From Anaeramoeba flamelloides (lineage: Eukaryota; Metamonada; Anaeramoebidae): a stretch of DNA of 64,000 nt. The notes beneath the pieces are model-generated. The model had not been told where the DNA came from, did not search any database, and was given only the letters and a program-made list of their open reading frames with translations. A program made the translations under genes and the position numbers. Below, piece after piece: positions 21,401-34,310 of this stretch. The DNA lies in the NCBI GenBank assembly GCA_027625915.1, contig JANTQA010000042.1, forward strand, positions 1,004,001 through 1,068,000, read 5' to 3'. How positions within the stretch are numbered: position 1 is the stretch's first letter; the number at the start of each line of letters is the position of its first letter.

Positions 21401-24400
21401 ATAGAATACTTTTTAACCAATATGACTCAACATGTCATTAGGAATAAGGATCTTAAAGCTAAATAAACCCCGATGACAATTCATCTAACCCAGAATACTT
21501 CAGAAACCTCCAAACAACAACACCATCTTTTTTTTCTTCAAATCTTCATTCTCTTTTTTTTTCTTTTTTTTTGTTTTCTCTCTCTCTTTTTCTCTTTTTT
21601 TTATTATTTTTTTTTTTTAACTAAATTAGGATTAAAATACTTCTAATGACTGTGTCTTCTAGATACTCTTTGAATTGGAAGTCTCAAATTTATTCACTTC
21701 AAAATTCTCTCTTTAACTGATTGGATAGTTCCCTATCCAACCCATATCAATAAAACATTTATCCCCATTTATTTAGACACATATATTATTTCATTTTATA
21801 AGGGCGTTTGAAATATTCCCGAAAATACCCGAAAATTTTAAATACTCGAAAATTTTTTGTACCACTTGAAAACACATTTTTGAAGAACTTTTAAGAAATA
21901 AATAGGATTCAGAGATAAATGTTTATCGTGAAATAACAATTTAACTTTTTAGACAAAATATTTTTTCTTTGAATTTTCTTCTCTAAACGCTCTAAAGAGT
22001 TTTTGGTACCTTTTGAGTATATTTGAGTATTTTAGTAAGTGTTGGTGTAAGCACATGTGTTATCCAGGATATTGTTATGTTTGTATTTGGTAAGGATTGC
22101 GTTGTGTTGTGTAAGGTTTGGTATGGTGTGTGTTTGTGTGGGGTTTGATAAAACCAATTTCTTCTTATGGGGTGGGAAGTTAGTTCAGGTTAGGCTTGTG
22201 TTAACTTTTGAAGGGTACATATATGCACGATTAGTTATTACTGGGTTATTTTTGGATTGCATTTAAGATGACAAAATTATGAGTAATGATACACGATAAG
22301 AAATTTTCTTAACAAGGACATTTTCTCTCATTTAGTTAATATCATTTCAAAATGATCAGAAATGTTACAAGTCATCTAAGATATCAATTCTTTTCACACA
22401 AAATGGGTTGAATACTATTCCCCAAAATTTGCAATTTTCCCATTTTGTTTTTTTCAAAAAAACATGTTCTTCGAAAAAATTCCAATTTTACCATTAAACT
22501 GAGTATATTGACACTAGGGTTTCTTAGGAATTTGATCAAAAAAGTATTTAGTAGTTTGAAATTTTTCGAGTATTTTCAATTTTTGGGTATTTTCGGGAAT
22601 ATTTCAAACACCCTATTAAAAAAAAATATTTCTCTTCTTTTGAAACTTCAAAATTTTTGAAAGACTTGAAAGTTTTGGAGATCGTAATGCTTTTTAAAAC
22701 TTAATGTTCTGAATTCAAGCTAATTTATGAAGGAATTATGTTGAATTTTCAATGAAAAAAAAATTAAAATTTCTATGTAATTTCTCTTTGTCTTTTGGAC
22801 AAGAAGACTACTGAGATTTGAGAAGAAATCAAAAAATGATTCAAGATCTTTTCACATTTTCTATTTTATTTTTAAAGAAATGAAAATTTCTCACTTTGAG
22901 TTTTCTCATCTTTTTTTTTTTTTTTTTTAACCAAAGCCTTTTTGGAAAATTAATCTGATATTTGGTATCTTTTTTAATATAGTAACCCAAAAGATAGAAT
23001 CTATTGAAAGAATTTGTTATTGATATTACATTTAAACTCTACCTCTTGAAACATCAATTTTTTCTAAAATCGAAAAAGTGACGTATTTTAAATTGATCCT
23101 TAGCAAAATTAAAATCAGATTAGCTTAATTCCATTTTCATTAAGGAAATTTTCTGAATTCTTATTGGTGGTGATAGGACTTTTCCTTAAGTATCAATCCC
23201 CAAAGAAGAACAAGATTTAATCCCAAAATAGGACAAAATATTTAATTTTCAAAATTTGTACAAAAATAATTGTAATGTATGAGTGTGTGAAAATTATTAA
23301 ATCAGAGTGTAAATTGTTCAAAAATATTTTATCTTCATATTTCAGACATTGTTTTTTAGTATATGGGGGAATTTTAACTTTAAAAAAATCTTTTTTTACC
23401 AAAGGTGATAAGGTCATTATTTAATCAAGAATTCAATCACACTTGATAAACAGTCACTTTTTTCAACTTGAGTTAAATAAATTATTGTTTTGTTGTGGAT
23501 GTAGAGGAAGAAGTGCGAAATACACTCTAGATATCCTAAAACCTGAATTTCTTTTTATAAATTTAGAGTAAAATCATTACATTTGACTATTTTAATAAAG
23601 AGTTCGAAATATTTAACCAACTATAGATCAAATGAAGTATGTTACTTGATTAAGTTTTTAAATTAAAACTTTATAGATAGGACAGCTCACAAAGTTCTGA
23701 GATTTTTAAGAATAAGGATTTATTTTGGAACTTTTCTTTTTGTTGGATTGCTTTTTTTTTTGTTTTTTAATTATTGTGTTATTTTTTTTTTTTTTTCTCT
23801 TTTTTTTTTGCAAGTTTCCCAAATATTTTTTTGAAAAATTACAGTACAAGATACTAACTCTGTAGAATAAATCCGATCCAAGTAATGGCTCAACACATTG
23901 TATGGAAAGGTTGATTCAGTTGGCTTCAGTTTTGTTCAATTAAGTTTTAGTCCAGTTCAGTTTGTTTAAGATCTAACCAGAACAAGTTCAGACTCTTTAA
24001 GATCTATTCATGAACAAGTAAACCAATTCTATAAGGATTTTTTATCCATTGCAACCCATCCAAACACTTAAAAAAAAGGGAGGACAAACAACTTATAAAA
24101 GGGAATTTGCAAAAAGTAAAAAGTACAAAAAATAAATTATTATTTTTAAAAGAATTCAATTTTTTGTTTGAATCTTTTAAAAAATTTAGAAATTGGTGGA
24201 AAGTGCCGTGGAGTGCCTTAGAGTACAATCAAGTGCCGTAGAGTGCCTAGTTGCTTTTTAATTCAAAAAAATAGACAAAAATCAAAGATTTTAATCAAAG
24301 ATTTTAAATTCTGGAAAACCTAACGGCGTTTTTTTTTTTAATTTTAGAAATAAAAAGAAAATTTTATAAATTTTCTTTTTATTTCAAAAAGTCAAAAAAA

Positions 24401-27400
24401 ACTAACAGTAAATAAGAGTTATTCAAAAACACCACGTTTAAACTACAATAAAAAAAAAGATCAATTTTTTATTGTTAATTTTTAGTCAAAAGATTTGATC
24501 TTTTCAATTTGAATTTCCGAGTCAAAAGATGCTGATACTTTTTTAATAGGATTTTTGGTTGAAAAAGAAAAAGAAAAATTTGCAAAACCTTTTTATTTTT
24601 CTGAAATCCAAACTTTTCGTAATTACTTATAGTTTGTAGAAACAAATAATTTTGAATTTTTAATCTTATTTTAAAAAATACCAGAAAAATAAACGAAAAT
24701 ATTTAATTATTATAGTTTAGAAAAAAAATTGATATCTTAGATTTTATTTTCAAGTATTTTTTTAAATTTCAAGAAATTTAAAAGAATATGTAATATTTTT
24801 TTTCAAATATTAATATTCAGAGTCAAATAAACAACCAATTATTATTATTTAAAATCAGTTATTTGATAATATCTATTATTTTTTTTTTATTAGAATTATT
24901 AATTTGAATTAAGTTTTATTTGTTTGGAAATATTTAAAAAGTTTAGAAATAATTGTAAATCATATTGACATTTTTAATTTTTTTGTTATTAATAATCCAC
25001 AAAAATAATTAAGATCAGGTTTTTAGTTATTGATTAAAAATAATCAAATTAAAAAGTATTTATCTTATGGTTTTAAGTTGAATTTTAAAGGTTTTAAAAA
25101 AGTATTTTGTGAATTTTTATCTTAATGGTTGTGTTGTTTTTTTCTCGTATTTTTTTTTGTTCAACAAAATCTGAATCTGATTCGAACTATTCTTTGATCA
25201 AGAAATTACATTTTTTTCAAGTTTAAAATAATTATTGTAAATTTATTTTGGAATTAAGTTGTTTTTTTTATATTATGTTATTTTAAAATGAACTTTTTGG
25301 TTTTATTTTTGAAGAATATTTTTGTATACATTTATCATAGACAATATATTTCTTTCTAATACGATGGAAAAGATTTTTTTTTTTCTGAAGTAATTAGAGA
25401 ACAAACTCTTTCCAAAATTTTGGTCATACCCAAAATCAAAAATAGCCCAAATAAAAAATTCAAAATTTTAGTATATTTTTCAAAACTTGGTCTTAAATCA
25501 CATTATAATAACCTAGTATTAATTTTTTTGTATGTAACCCCTTTTTAATCAAAGAAAAGAAAAAAGAAAAAATTTGATATGTTTAAAATGATGAAACGAG
25601 AGGAAAAAAAAAATTAATTGCTAAATTTGTTGAAATTGCACCAATAATTATTGATCGATCAAATGGTTAGATACCATTAACTAATCTTATGTGATTTTTC
25701 TATTTAACTAAACCCAGCATTTAACCTTATATCAAGCATGGAAAAAAAATGCCCAATTTCAACCAAACAGATTGTGTAATTGAAAACGAAGAATGAAATG
25801 AAAACAAAAAACAGAAAAGAAAAATAATGAGAAAAATATTTTTTTACAAGTATCAAAATTATTTCCAAATTTAATGAAGGTGTCTTGTTATTGCTATTTT
25901 TTTAAATGGTTTTAACTGTTTCAAAAAGTTCAAGTTTAGGATTTATTGTTAAGCTCATGAAATGTTTAAAAAATAATTAATTTGTTAAAGAGGGGATTTT
26001 GAATTGACTAAATCTGTTTCTTCTAATTCAAAGGGTGTATCGGAAAATTAGTGCCTAGAAACAGTCACTAGAAGAATTAGAAATTTTCGATTTAGTTTTC
26101 TAAAAATTTTGGAATTCAGTTTATTTCAAGATAAAGTGGAAGTAAGTAAACCAAGAGATAAACATAATTGATTTTCGAACCTTTTCAAGGCAAATTTCGA
26201 ATTTGGAAAGCAGAAAATAGTTTACCCACAAATTACAAATCTTTTAAGGGACTAATCTCTATTATTTTTTTTTTTTTTTTTTGACCAATTTCTAAATAAG
26301 GAATCCTTATTTAGAAATATGTTTAATATTGAAAATAAACAGGTTTTTCAAATCTTAGTAATTGGCAAAAAATTTTCTCAATATCTATTAAATTTAGGTA
26401 AAAAAATTTAATAGAGATAAGTTCCTTAAGAAAAATACAAGAAATTTTAACAAGATCTCTTGACTTGACATTCTTTTACGTTGACAAAGCATGTTGTTGG
26501 TCATAAAAGAAATGTTCACTGCCAGAAAATTGGACAATCCTTAACTTAAGCACTGATAGTTAAAATAAGGAAAGTCAGTTTTTGAATATGTTCCGCAACA
26601 ATGAGCCAACCTCGATTTTTTTGGAAATTCTTAAATAGTGAACCAATTTTGATAACATTTTATATTTGGTTTTATTATCCCAAATAACCATGAGTATTAT
26701 AAGAATAAAAATGCCAGGTTTACCAGTTGTTCAAAATATTCATTAAAGGGGTTTTATTGTAACAATAATCTCATTCACCAATCTCAGAAAACACCCAATA
26801 ATTTTTATTCCTAGATATCTGAAATAATTCATTTATATATACTTCAAGTATGATTCATCTCAGTAGAAATCATTTTGAGTCTTTTCTTAAACTAAAATTT
26901 TGATTTTTAAATTTATTTGTCAAATTTAAAAAACTTTTTGAAAATCAAATATAATTTTTGATTAATAAAAAAATCCAAAAGTTATTAAATTTTCAAAGAG
27001 AGACAATAAAAATAATCGACCAAAACTCAGAATCAACAGCAACTATAACAACACACCTCTTAAAGTATTGATTTAGTTTTTGAATATTTCAAAGATGAGA
27101 GAAATTAGTTCCTAACTAAGAAACACTAAAAATTGAAAATGAGAGAATAATTTTGTTTGACTTTTAAAAAAAAGTCCCTACTTTACTGATCAACTCATTA
27201 AAAAGAAGAAACCCACACAACCATTCTTCTGTTAACAAAAATAACAAAATTATTTCCAAAAAGAGGAAAACTGAATCGAAAATTTTAATCGAGGTCGATT
27301 CAATTTTATTTTGATTTTTACAGAACTAACATACCAAATTTCCATTTTTCTTTGTTTTTGATCTCTAAACAAAAGTAAGAAATTCCTTCCAGCGAACAAA

Positions 27401-27796
27401 AAAATAACAAAAAGCATGAACTTACGTAAGTCCTGTACCATCTAACGAACATGGGTAACATTTGTTATCAACACAAGCTCCTTCCCAAGGGTCGTCACTA
27501 TTGCAAATACCACAAATTACCTTAAACTGGGACTGAGAACAAGAATTGGATTGACAAAATGTACCAAATTTCTCATCGTCTTCATATTTTTTACAGGTAT
27601 TTTTTAGTTTTTCATCATTTTTGAGACACTGTTCATCAATCTCACAATGCAATGCAGTATCTGTACATTGCACGCAATTACCACCAGAGCAAATACGTTC
27701 CTCTTCTTCATCTTTACAATCATTATTGTCCTCACAAGTTTTTGAACGAACAAACGCAATGACTAGTAAGCCAAGGAAAAATAGAGAAAGTCGCAT
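18436..27796 (-). CDS. Cys-rich single-pass membrane (surface) protein, two exons
   Basis: Exon 27796-27426 encodes a signal peptide (MRLSLFFLGLLVIAFVRS) and a Cys-rich ectodomain (15 Cys in about 95 residues), ending at donor GTAAGT in phase 2. Exon 18628-18436 begins in phase 2 after AAAAAAG, adds one more Cys, and encodes a transmembrane helix (GFMVIGFFFFVSLLIQCLIM) plus the tail KRAAE and a stop. Joined, this is 187 residues, a coherent type I membrane protein with 16 Cys, probably disulfide-bonded. Family not recognised. The join across 8.8 kb is inferred from topology and phase, and further exons could lie between. Just upstream, AG abuts the ATG and a GTAAGT donor lies at 27988-27983, suggesting a 192 bp leader intron. 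Confidence 0.7.
20510..21470 (+). mobile_element. LINE remnant of a second family, copy 3
   Basis: Frames contain LFKAVILPQVLYGLDIFNL (matching copy 2 FKALILSQLYYGLEIFDL), then TPTDILKWETRTGPTLH, NWPSSNTLFKLESFCNGL and the terminal knuckle KICPCCKKKK...GHFIWECKKLERVRRDW (C-x2-C...H-x4-C, about 21207-21285). Codon use is richer in C than in copies 1 and 2, and the protein differs clearly, so it is a separate lineage. Frames are broken by several stops and shifts; the catalytic FADD region is absent. It ends near ...RNKDLKAK at 21465. Confidence 0.8.
21801..22614. mobile_element. Terminal-inverted-repeat element AGGGYGTTTGAAATATTCCC
   Basis: The left end AGGGCGTTTGAAATATTCCC, then GAAAATACCCGAAAAT and ACTCGAAAA, is repeated in inverse at 22563-22614 (CGAGTATTTTC ... 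ATATTTCAAACACCCT). Total 814 bp with no transposase. The core 22020-22265 is strikingly G/T-rich on the plus strand, unlike its surroundings. The short ORFs at 22057 and 22445 belong to this element and are not credible genes. Confidence 0.75.
23580..24190 (+). repeat. Dispersed repeat A, copy 2 (uninterrupted)
   Basis: It matches the two halves around the MITE at 4301-5009: TTTAATAAAGAGTTCGAAAT, an ACTATAGATCAAATGAA stretch, a tract with GGTTGATTCAGTTGGCTTCA, and AAGATCTATTCATGAACAAG. No gene is seen. It runs directly into TTTAGAAATTGGTGG and a palindrome-chain module. Confidence 0.6.
24200..24415 (+). repeat. Palindrome-chain module with multiplied head
   Basis: The head holds three AAGTGCC/GAGTGCC copies with GTAGAGTGCCTAG at its end (24201-24250). 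Then come an AATTCAAAA...TTAAATTCTGGAAAAC palindrome, the joint CCTAACGGCG, an AAATAAAAAGAAAATTT palindrome (24329-24405), and CTAACAG. As at 10711, it follows TTTAGAAATT, like a LINE 3' end. Confidence 0.65.
25390..25770 (+). repeat. Dispersed repeat C, copy 1
   Basis: TTGCTAAATTTGTTGAAATT, then a GATCAAATGGTTAGATA stretch and TTAACCTTATATCAA match the minus strand of 39380-39520. TCTTTCCAAAATTTTGGTCA at 25406 could be its terminal repeat. No ORF. Confidence 0.5.
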
Positions 27797-28469
27797 CTAA
27801 AAAATTTACAATTATTTTTTGTTGTCCAACAAAGAGAAAAAGAGAAAAAGAATATTTTATTTATAAAATAAAAAAAATTTAAATGGATGTTCTTCTTGAT
27901 TTGAAATTGTATTTTTGAGGTTGTTCTTAGTTAAAAGAAAACAGATCATAAAAAATTAAAAAGAAAACTAAAAGTTTAAAGAACTTACATTTAATAAATA
28001 AAAAAAAAAGGGTTTTTCGAAGGTAAATTTATTAAAAAAATGATTTTCGAATATTTCTTTATTGGAAGAAATAGCACAAAAATTGTGGTCTCTTTTTTTT
28101 TTCTTGACTACACAGGTTGTTTTTTGAAATTGTTCCAAATTTTGTACGTAACCATAAAGATCAAAATTCAATAACTTTCAATTTTAAAGTTTTTACCATA
28201 AAAGCTTTTAAAAAATAATAATTGAAATATCTTTTAGCTTTTCGGTTTTCATATAAAGAGTTTAAGGTTTTTGAAAGTTTATAAAACCTTTTTCTTTTTG
28301 ATAGGGTCATTAAACCTTCAATAAATTCCAAAGGTTATCTTTTTGACAAATTTATATTGTTTTACTCATTTTAAACTTTTACAAAATCTCAATTAATTCT
28401 GAAATTAAGTATATTTAGAAACCATCTTAGGAACTGATTTCAAAAGGTTCATAACTTTAAGGTTCAAAC

Positions 28470-28698
28470 TACTCTTTGTTGAAAATAAATGGAACAAAAT
28501 TTTCATTCAGCTTTCCAAAAGTGTAGTTAAAAAATCATAGCTAATTTCAATTTTTTAGGATCTTTAAAAGATCCTTAAATTATTAATTTACTTTTGAGAA
28601 TTGGGTATTGGAAGATTGTATTTGGATTCTTGGAATGTGGTTTTATGTTGAAAGCTGAATGAAAATTTTGGATCTTTTTATTTTGCAATTAACAGTAG
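28470..28698. mobile_element. Small MITE TACTGTTGATTG family, copy 1
   Basis: The arms are AACAAAATTTTCATTCAGCT / AGCTGAATGAAAATTTTGG, extended by GAAAATAAATGG on the left and TTTTGCAATTAACAGTA on the right. About 229 bp. A second copy is at 56743-56966. Confidence 0.65.
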
Positions 28699-30548
28699 AC
28701 AAAAGTCTTGGATTTATTGTTATGTGTTGTTTTATTTTTTTTTTTGTATTTTCAATTGAATCCATTTTCCTATTCTGATCAAAATATCTTTTGAAAACAT
28801 AATTTGTGAAGATTATATAAAATGAAATGTACACTCAGGTGATGAGAATGGATATTAATAAATATTAAAAAAATAATAAGAAAAAATTTTTTTGAAGAAA
28901 TTGATCACACAAATGTTTTTTGATTTCCTTGTAAAATCAAATAAATTTGGTTGTGTAAATTAAATGATCGTTTTTAAATCAAATTAAAAAGAAATTTTAA
29001 AATTATGAATTTTCCAATTTCTTGGTTTAAGGACTATGTTCCCACCCTTCAGGGGGTTGATTAATTGTGTTATTTCACTTTTACTTCTCAAAAAACATTT
29101 CCATACGTAAGAAATTGGACAAAAAAAAAAAAAAAACATTTTTTGTCATCTTTAGCTTTTCACGAAGACTTTTTTCTTTATTTTTCAATGAAAAGGAAAA
29201 TTGAAAATAATAAAAAAAATAATTGCAAAAAAAAAATGGTTTTTGGGGATTTTCAAGTGCATTTCAAATTTGAGAACATTTCAAATTTGTAAAAAAAAAT
29301 GTCAAAAATATGTAGAACAGCTCTAGAAAATAGTTTGAGTTCAGATAGTTGAAACGGAAATTCTAAAATATTTAAAATCAAAATTTAGCATGATCTAACA
29401 AGGCAAAAATTTGAAAATTGTCGAAATTATGAAAATTTAATATTTTTCTAAAAAGAAATTCTCGTTGGACAGATATTAATTGTATTACATAACCCTTTCA
29501 AGGGTGATTTTATACATTATTTCACTTTTTTCACCTAAAAACCCAGTTCTTAATTATTATCTTCCAAAACAAAGAAGTCAAAAAATCTAGTATTGTATTA
29601 TTAAGTTAACCCAAATTTTAGTTCTTGACCCTTAAATAAATGATCATAAAAATTCGATAAGTAAAGTAGTACTATTTATTAATACCTTCAATTAAAAATA
29701 AACCTTATATTTGTAAACATTTCAAAAAAAAAAAAAAAATGAAGTCTAAATAATAATATCAATAAAAAAAAAAATACACAAAATCAAAAAAAGTCAAATC
29801 ACAGAAAAAAAGTTTAAAACGATCTCAATTACAACAAATTCAATTCAAAAACAATTCATTAGATCTAATTGACCAAAAATTCAAATAACGTAAAAAATTA
29901 TCAAGAATTCTACAAAAAAGAATTTCACAACAAAATTAATTATAATATTTTCTTAGTATATATTTACAAATGTTTAAATTTCTTAAATTTTAAACAAATT
30001 GTTTACTTTCACTAAGAAAACAATTTAATTTGAGTTTTTCGAATGTGTACTCATTTTGCAAGTCTCAATATTTAGTATCGAATTATTTTATAATATATTT
30101 TTAGATTAGAACAAAACATTTTAAAAATGAAAAATTACTCAAAAATAAACTTACAGAGCTTAAAAAGTAGCAAAGGACGATAACTTGAAACAATCACCTT
30201 AGTATTCAAATTTCTAATTCAGGGGTTTATAAAATGGAAATTGTTCGTCATCTGAACTTTTTTAAGAAGCATGCCATAGTTTTCTATTGTTGCTTTTTGG
30301 GGTTAAATGGTATTTTAAACAACTGTAATTTCATTAATCATCTTACTAATAAGTGGGTGAGTGTGAATTTTAAAAATTTTATTCTTAAGGGTCAAGTCAT
30401 TACTGTGAAATTTTTTTTTCTAAAATGGAAAAAAACTTTTTAGTAATTTTTATGAGTATCTATTACCAATCAAAAACCAACCAGCTTATGATTTACAACG
30501 AATGATCTACAAAAATAAACAACTAAAGATGAGGATATTTTTTAAGAA

Positions 30549-30653
30549 AAAAGTGCCAAAGCGTGACACTTAATTTCCAATTAGAATGGTTATAATATAT
30601 ACTCTTGAAAACAACTATGTCAGTTTTGAAGTGTCGATCTTTGGTACTTTTTG
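30549..30653. repeat. 105 bp hairpin element
   Basis: AAGTGCCAAAGCGTGACACTT on the left pairs with AAGTGTCGATCTTTGGTACTT on the right, about 21 bp with few mismatches. It contains AAGTGCC like the palindrome-module heads, but the rest differs. Confidence 0.5.
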
Positions 30654-32048
30654 AGATCTCAGTGATTTTTTTTTTCTTTTTTTTACATTTTACAAATGAT
30701 ATATTTTTCCAGTAATAATATTACATAATCCAGACTTTGTTAAATTATAGGGGTTACAAAATAAGCACAAATCAGATTAAGCCTGATTGGATTGATTTTG
30801 TACTTCAAGAAAGTAATTTGCTTTTAATTGAAGAAATTTAACAATTTGGAAATTTATAATGAGAAAAGATGATTTTTTTTTTTTAAATTTTGATTTTTTG
30901 AAATTGAGAACTCTTTAAAACTTATTTTTCATTGTTGAATTTTTTGTCAAAAAGATACAAGGAAATTTTTTTTTTTTTGTTATTTGAATTTTGTCAACAA
31001 AAGAAGGGTTATTTCATAATAGACTTTTTTAGTCTCAGGCCACCCCTCGTGTATGGAGTAAATTCACAATAAATGAATGGGCCCTTAAAAAAAAGTATTT
31101 CATTTTAAATAAAAGAAATTATACAATAATTTTCCGAATATTCACTATTAAAAATCTTGTATAAGATTTTTTTCGTGTCCAGTATTTTTTCAATACTATA
31201 ATTATTTTTTGTTTTTATTACTAAATATTATAAGTAGTTAATTTTATATTACATAAATATTGTTTTTTAAACAATATTAAATCCCTCTCACCAATATAAA
31301 ATCAAAAAATATCTATTTTTTGTCATTGTTTTCAATCTCCTTTTCCAAAAAACCCATAAAGAAAAGTTACCTGAAATGTAAAAATGATTACTATTCAACC
31401 CTTTTCAAATATTTTGTTCAAAATTATTACTTTAGAAATTCCAAAAAAGTTAATTTAAAAAAGAATGAAAATAAAATTGACCTCAGTGGTCTTTATATTG
31501 ATACCAGTGCTTTTAAAACCTCACAAAAATTAACATTTTTTATTTTTTTTTTCAAATCTAAAAAAAAAAATTATTATAATGACTGTGTCCTAATAAAGAA
31601 TTGAATTTTTCAAAAGTCTTCATAAAGAATTTTATATTAAATATTAAGGATAAATTTTGTTTTTTTAAATATACCTGGTATTAATTCCAATCAAAATATT
31701 GTAAGCCAATTTTCAATCACGGTAACCTTCTTTATATAATATATTACAAAGAAAAAAGATATCATTTTGTGTTAAAGTGAAAAAAAAAGAAAAAAAATAT
31801 AAATAATTTACTTTTCTTCATATTACAAAAACATATAAAAGACTTAAATTTTAAAAATTATCAAAGATGAAATAAAAACATAATCAAAACTTGATCAGCA
31901 ATTTTCAAAAGAAAAATTATAGACATTTTATTATTTTCTATTTAATATAAAAAATTAACATGAATTATTTTTATATAATAAATATTATATATTAATATTA
32001 TATCCTCATATTTTATGATTATTTATACATATTATAGCTGTTCAAAGA

Positions 32049-32421
32049 CTACCGTGAAAATTTATCAATATCAAATTTTGATGTTGATATAGATTTTTAA
32101 ATCGAAGAATATGTGAATAAGAAAGCTTATATTGAAAATATTCTTTCATAAATGAGTCAATATGCAAGAATTTTTTCTAATATGATCGAAAAATAAATTC
32201 ATTTTTTCAAGGAGATTTTATGTCGTTTATTAATGAATTTTTGATATTTAGAGTCATTTTACGTTCTGAAAATTTATTTATTGAATATCAGAAAAAATTC
32301 TTGAATATTGACTCATTTAGGAATTTTTTTTTTCAATGTGAGCTTTATTATTCTCATATTGAACTTTTTAGAAATTTATATCAACATAAAAATTTGATAT
32401 TGAGAAAATTTCATGGTGGCT
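32049..32421. mobile_element. MITE family CTACCGTGAAAATTT, copy 1
   Basis: The left arm ACCGTGAAAATTTATCAATA, then TCAAATTTTGATGTTGATATAG, is inverted at the right end (TATCAACATAAAAATTTGAT, then ATTGAGAAAATTTCATGGT). Inner arms ATGAGTCAATATGCAAGAAT / GAATATTGACTCAT also pair. Copy 2 is at 52264-52640. The 89-codon ORF at 32220 lies across it and is not a gene. Confidence 0.7.
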
Positions 32422-33639
32422 TTGGATTGACTGTATATAAAAAAAATGTCCATTTAACTCTAAGAATTTCAGTCAAAAAAGAAAAATAGACTCTTTTGAA
32501 AAAAAAAAAAAAAATTAAGATTATTTAGAAATAAGAGAAATAATAAAATCCAAATTAGAGTCGATAATTTATGAGAAAATACATAAACAACCCATAAATT
32601 TCAAAAAAAAATAATATTAAAAAATTTTTGGGTTCGCTTTCAATGGAACATCTTGTATAAAATTTCTCAATTTCTTTAGGAAATTATAATAATTAAAAAT
32701 AGGATTTTTTTAATAGTAAATGTATTCATTTTAAAAGAAAATCAAAATACTTACTTTTCTTAATGTTAATTTAGAGTTTCAAACATTTTTTTTTATCAAA
32801 TTTGACTTCAAAAAAAAAAAATAAAAGAAAAGAACAAGAAAGAAAAATAAGCAAAAAAATGAAAAAGTTAAAAAAAATAAAATTTACAAAAAAAAAAAAA
32901 AAAAAGAACAGATTTTTTTTAAAAATCTACACCTCCATGGTCTTTTTTTTTATTCAATATATAACTAATTTCAACAATTCACTAAATACATTAATTGATT
33001 CAAACCATAATTTTATCAAAAATAAAAAAATAAAATGTTCAAAAAATTGAAAAATTAAAGATTTGGTTCTGATTTGCTTTGATTTTACTCACAAATAGAG
33101 TAACTTGAAAGATTTGTATACCCAAGTTCGAATATCTTAAAGTACTGCTGTATAAATAATCCATGTAGAATTACTTCGTGTCTATTTTAAATTTAAAGGT
33201 ATCTTTCTTTTTTATAAACAGCTTATAAATTAAAATGATCAAAGAAACCAACGATAAACAATAAGTGAATATGTACTTGGATACTTTAAAATTTTACCTT
33301 TAAAAAAAAAATTCAAAAAATTAAAAGATCAAATGTAAAATTTTTTTTATCACATAAACAGAAAAAAAATTCGAGAAACAACTAAAAAAATAAAAATTTC
33401 TATATTAATAATCGGAACTATTACCAAAATTTTTTTGACAATTTCATTTTATAATTTAAATTGTATTTAAACCTCATATTTCTCTTCAAAATTGATTTGT
33501 TATTAGGTATATTATTGGTTGGTTAATTAAATTTTGTATTGAAATAAGAAAAGGAAAAAGTTTAAATTTTGTTAAAACAATGATTGTTATCATTGCAGTA
33601 TTTTTGAATTACTCTTTCGGTAAAGTACTATTCATTATT

Positions 33640-34090
33640 GAGAGAAAAATGTTGTAGAGAGAAAAATAGTTGAACAGTAATTTTAATTTTGAACATTACT
33701 GAAAATGATTTTTAATTTCAATCGTTTGTGAAATAACTAAAGAAAATAACAATAATCTACTTATTAGAATAACGATTAATGTAATTCTACTTTTTCAAAA
33801 CCTTATCTCATATAATCTAAAGCAAGTTTAATAATTACCATTTTTAGAATTAATAGTAAACTTTACAACAACTTGGATTTTTGTTAAAATAGCCTGATCT
33901 ACTTTAGTTATCATCCATTCAAATGAGTATTCTATACAAACCACAGATTAATGAACTTATAACACCTTTAAACCTGGATTTATCTAAAAGTCACATAGTT
34001 ATCAATAGGATTTGATTTTCAATTTTACTAATGTTCCCAGTTAAAATGTTGTCCAAACATTTTTCTGTGTCCTACATTTTTCTCTTAACA
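33640..34090. mobile_element. Diverged MITE related to the GTTGTGG family
   Basis: The ends read GAGAGAAAAATGTTGTAGAG and, inverted, GAGAAAAATGTAGGACACAG. Both are followed by a TTGAACATTACTGAAAAT / GGGAACATTAGTAAAAT block, the same inner motif as in the 11664 and 55676 elements. About 450 bp, no ORF. It ends 220 bp before the small gene at 34311. Confidence 0.6.
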
Positions 34091-34310
34091 GTAATTAAAT
34101 ATTTAATAAATATTTAAATAGACCTACTTTCTGAAAAAAAAATTGTTTCTCAAAAATGTTATTTGTTAATTGAATCCTTATTATTTTTACTATATCGAAA
34201 AATATTTCAGATCAAAGATGGTACTGATATTTAAATTATAAAAGGGAAAAAGATTTTTCACTTCCTTTTCCAAATTTTCCTTTTATAAAAAGAGTTCTCA
34301 AAGAAGTGAG

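Larger units (their letters stand above)
18629..27425 (-). other. Presumed 8.8 kb intron of the membrane-protein gene
   Basis: It contains a LINE of a second family, a long terminal-inverted-repeat element, repeat A copy 2, a palindrome-chain module and repeat C. A coding-like minus-strand stretch at 19328-19648 (106 codons, starting GKGIVKFKESKTPKKC) might be a missed exon or chance; it is not Cys-rich and has no clear splice sites. 26000-27400 shows nothing I can name. Confidence 0.5.
27797..34310. other. Long intergenic region with MITEs
   Basis: 27797-28171 probably includes the leader intron and leader of the membrane-protein gene. Beyond that the region is MITEs (28470, 32049, 33640), a hairpin (30549), poly-A/T runs and plain AT-rich DNA. 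ORFs at 30234 and 31320 (94 codons, no ATG start) look like chance. No RNA gene is visible. Confidence 0.5.

Noticed and set aside
22057-22266. 69-codon ORF rich in Val/Gly/Leu
   Set aside because: It lies in the G/T-rich core of a terminal-inverted-repeat element; composition explains the residues.
31320-31604. 94-codon plus-strand ORF as a gene
   Set aside because: No ATG start, low-complexity Lys/Asn/Phe content and no splice partners.
32220-32489. 89-codon ORF
   Set aside because: It lies across a MITE whose second copy (52264-52640) does not keep the frame.
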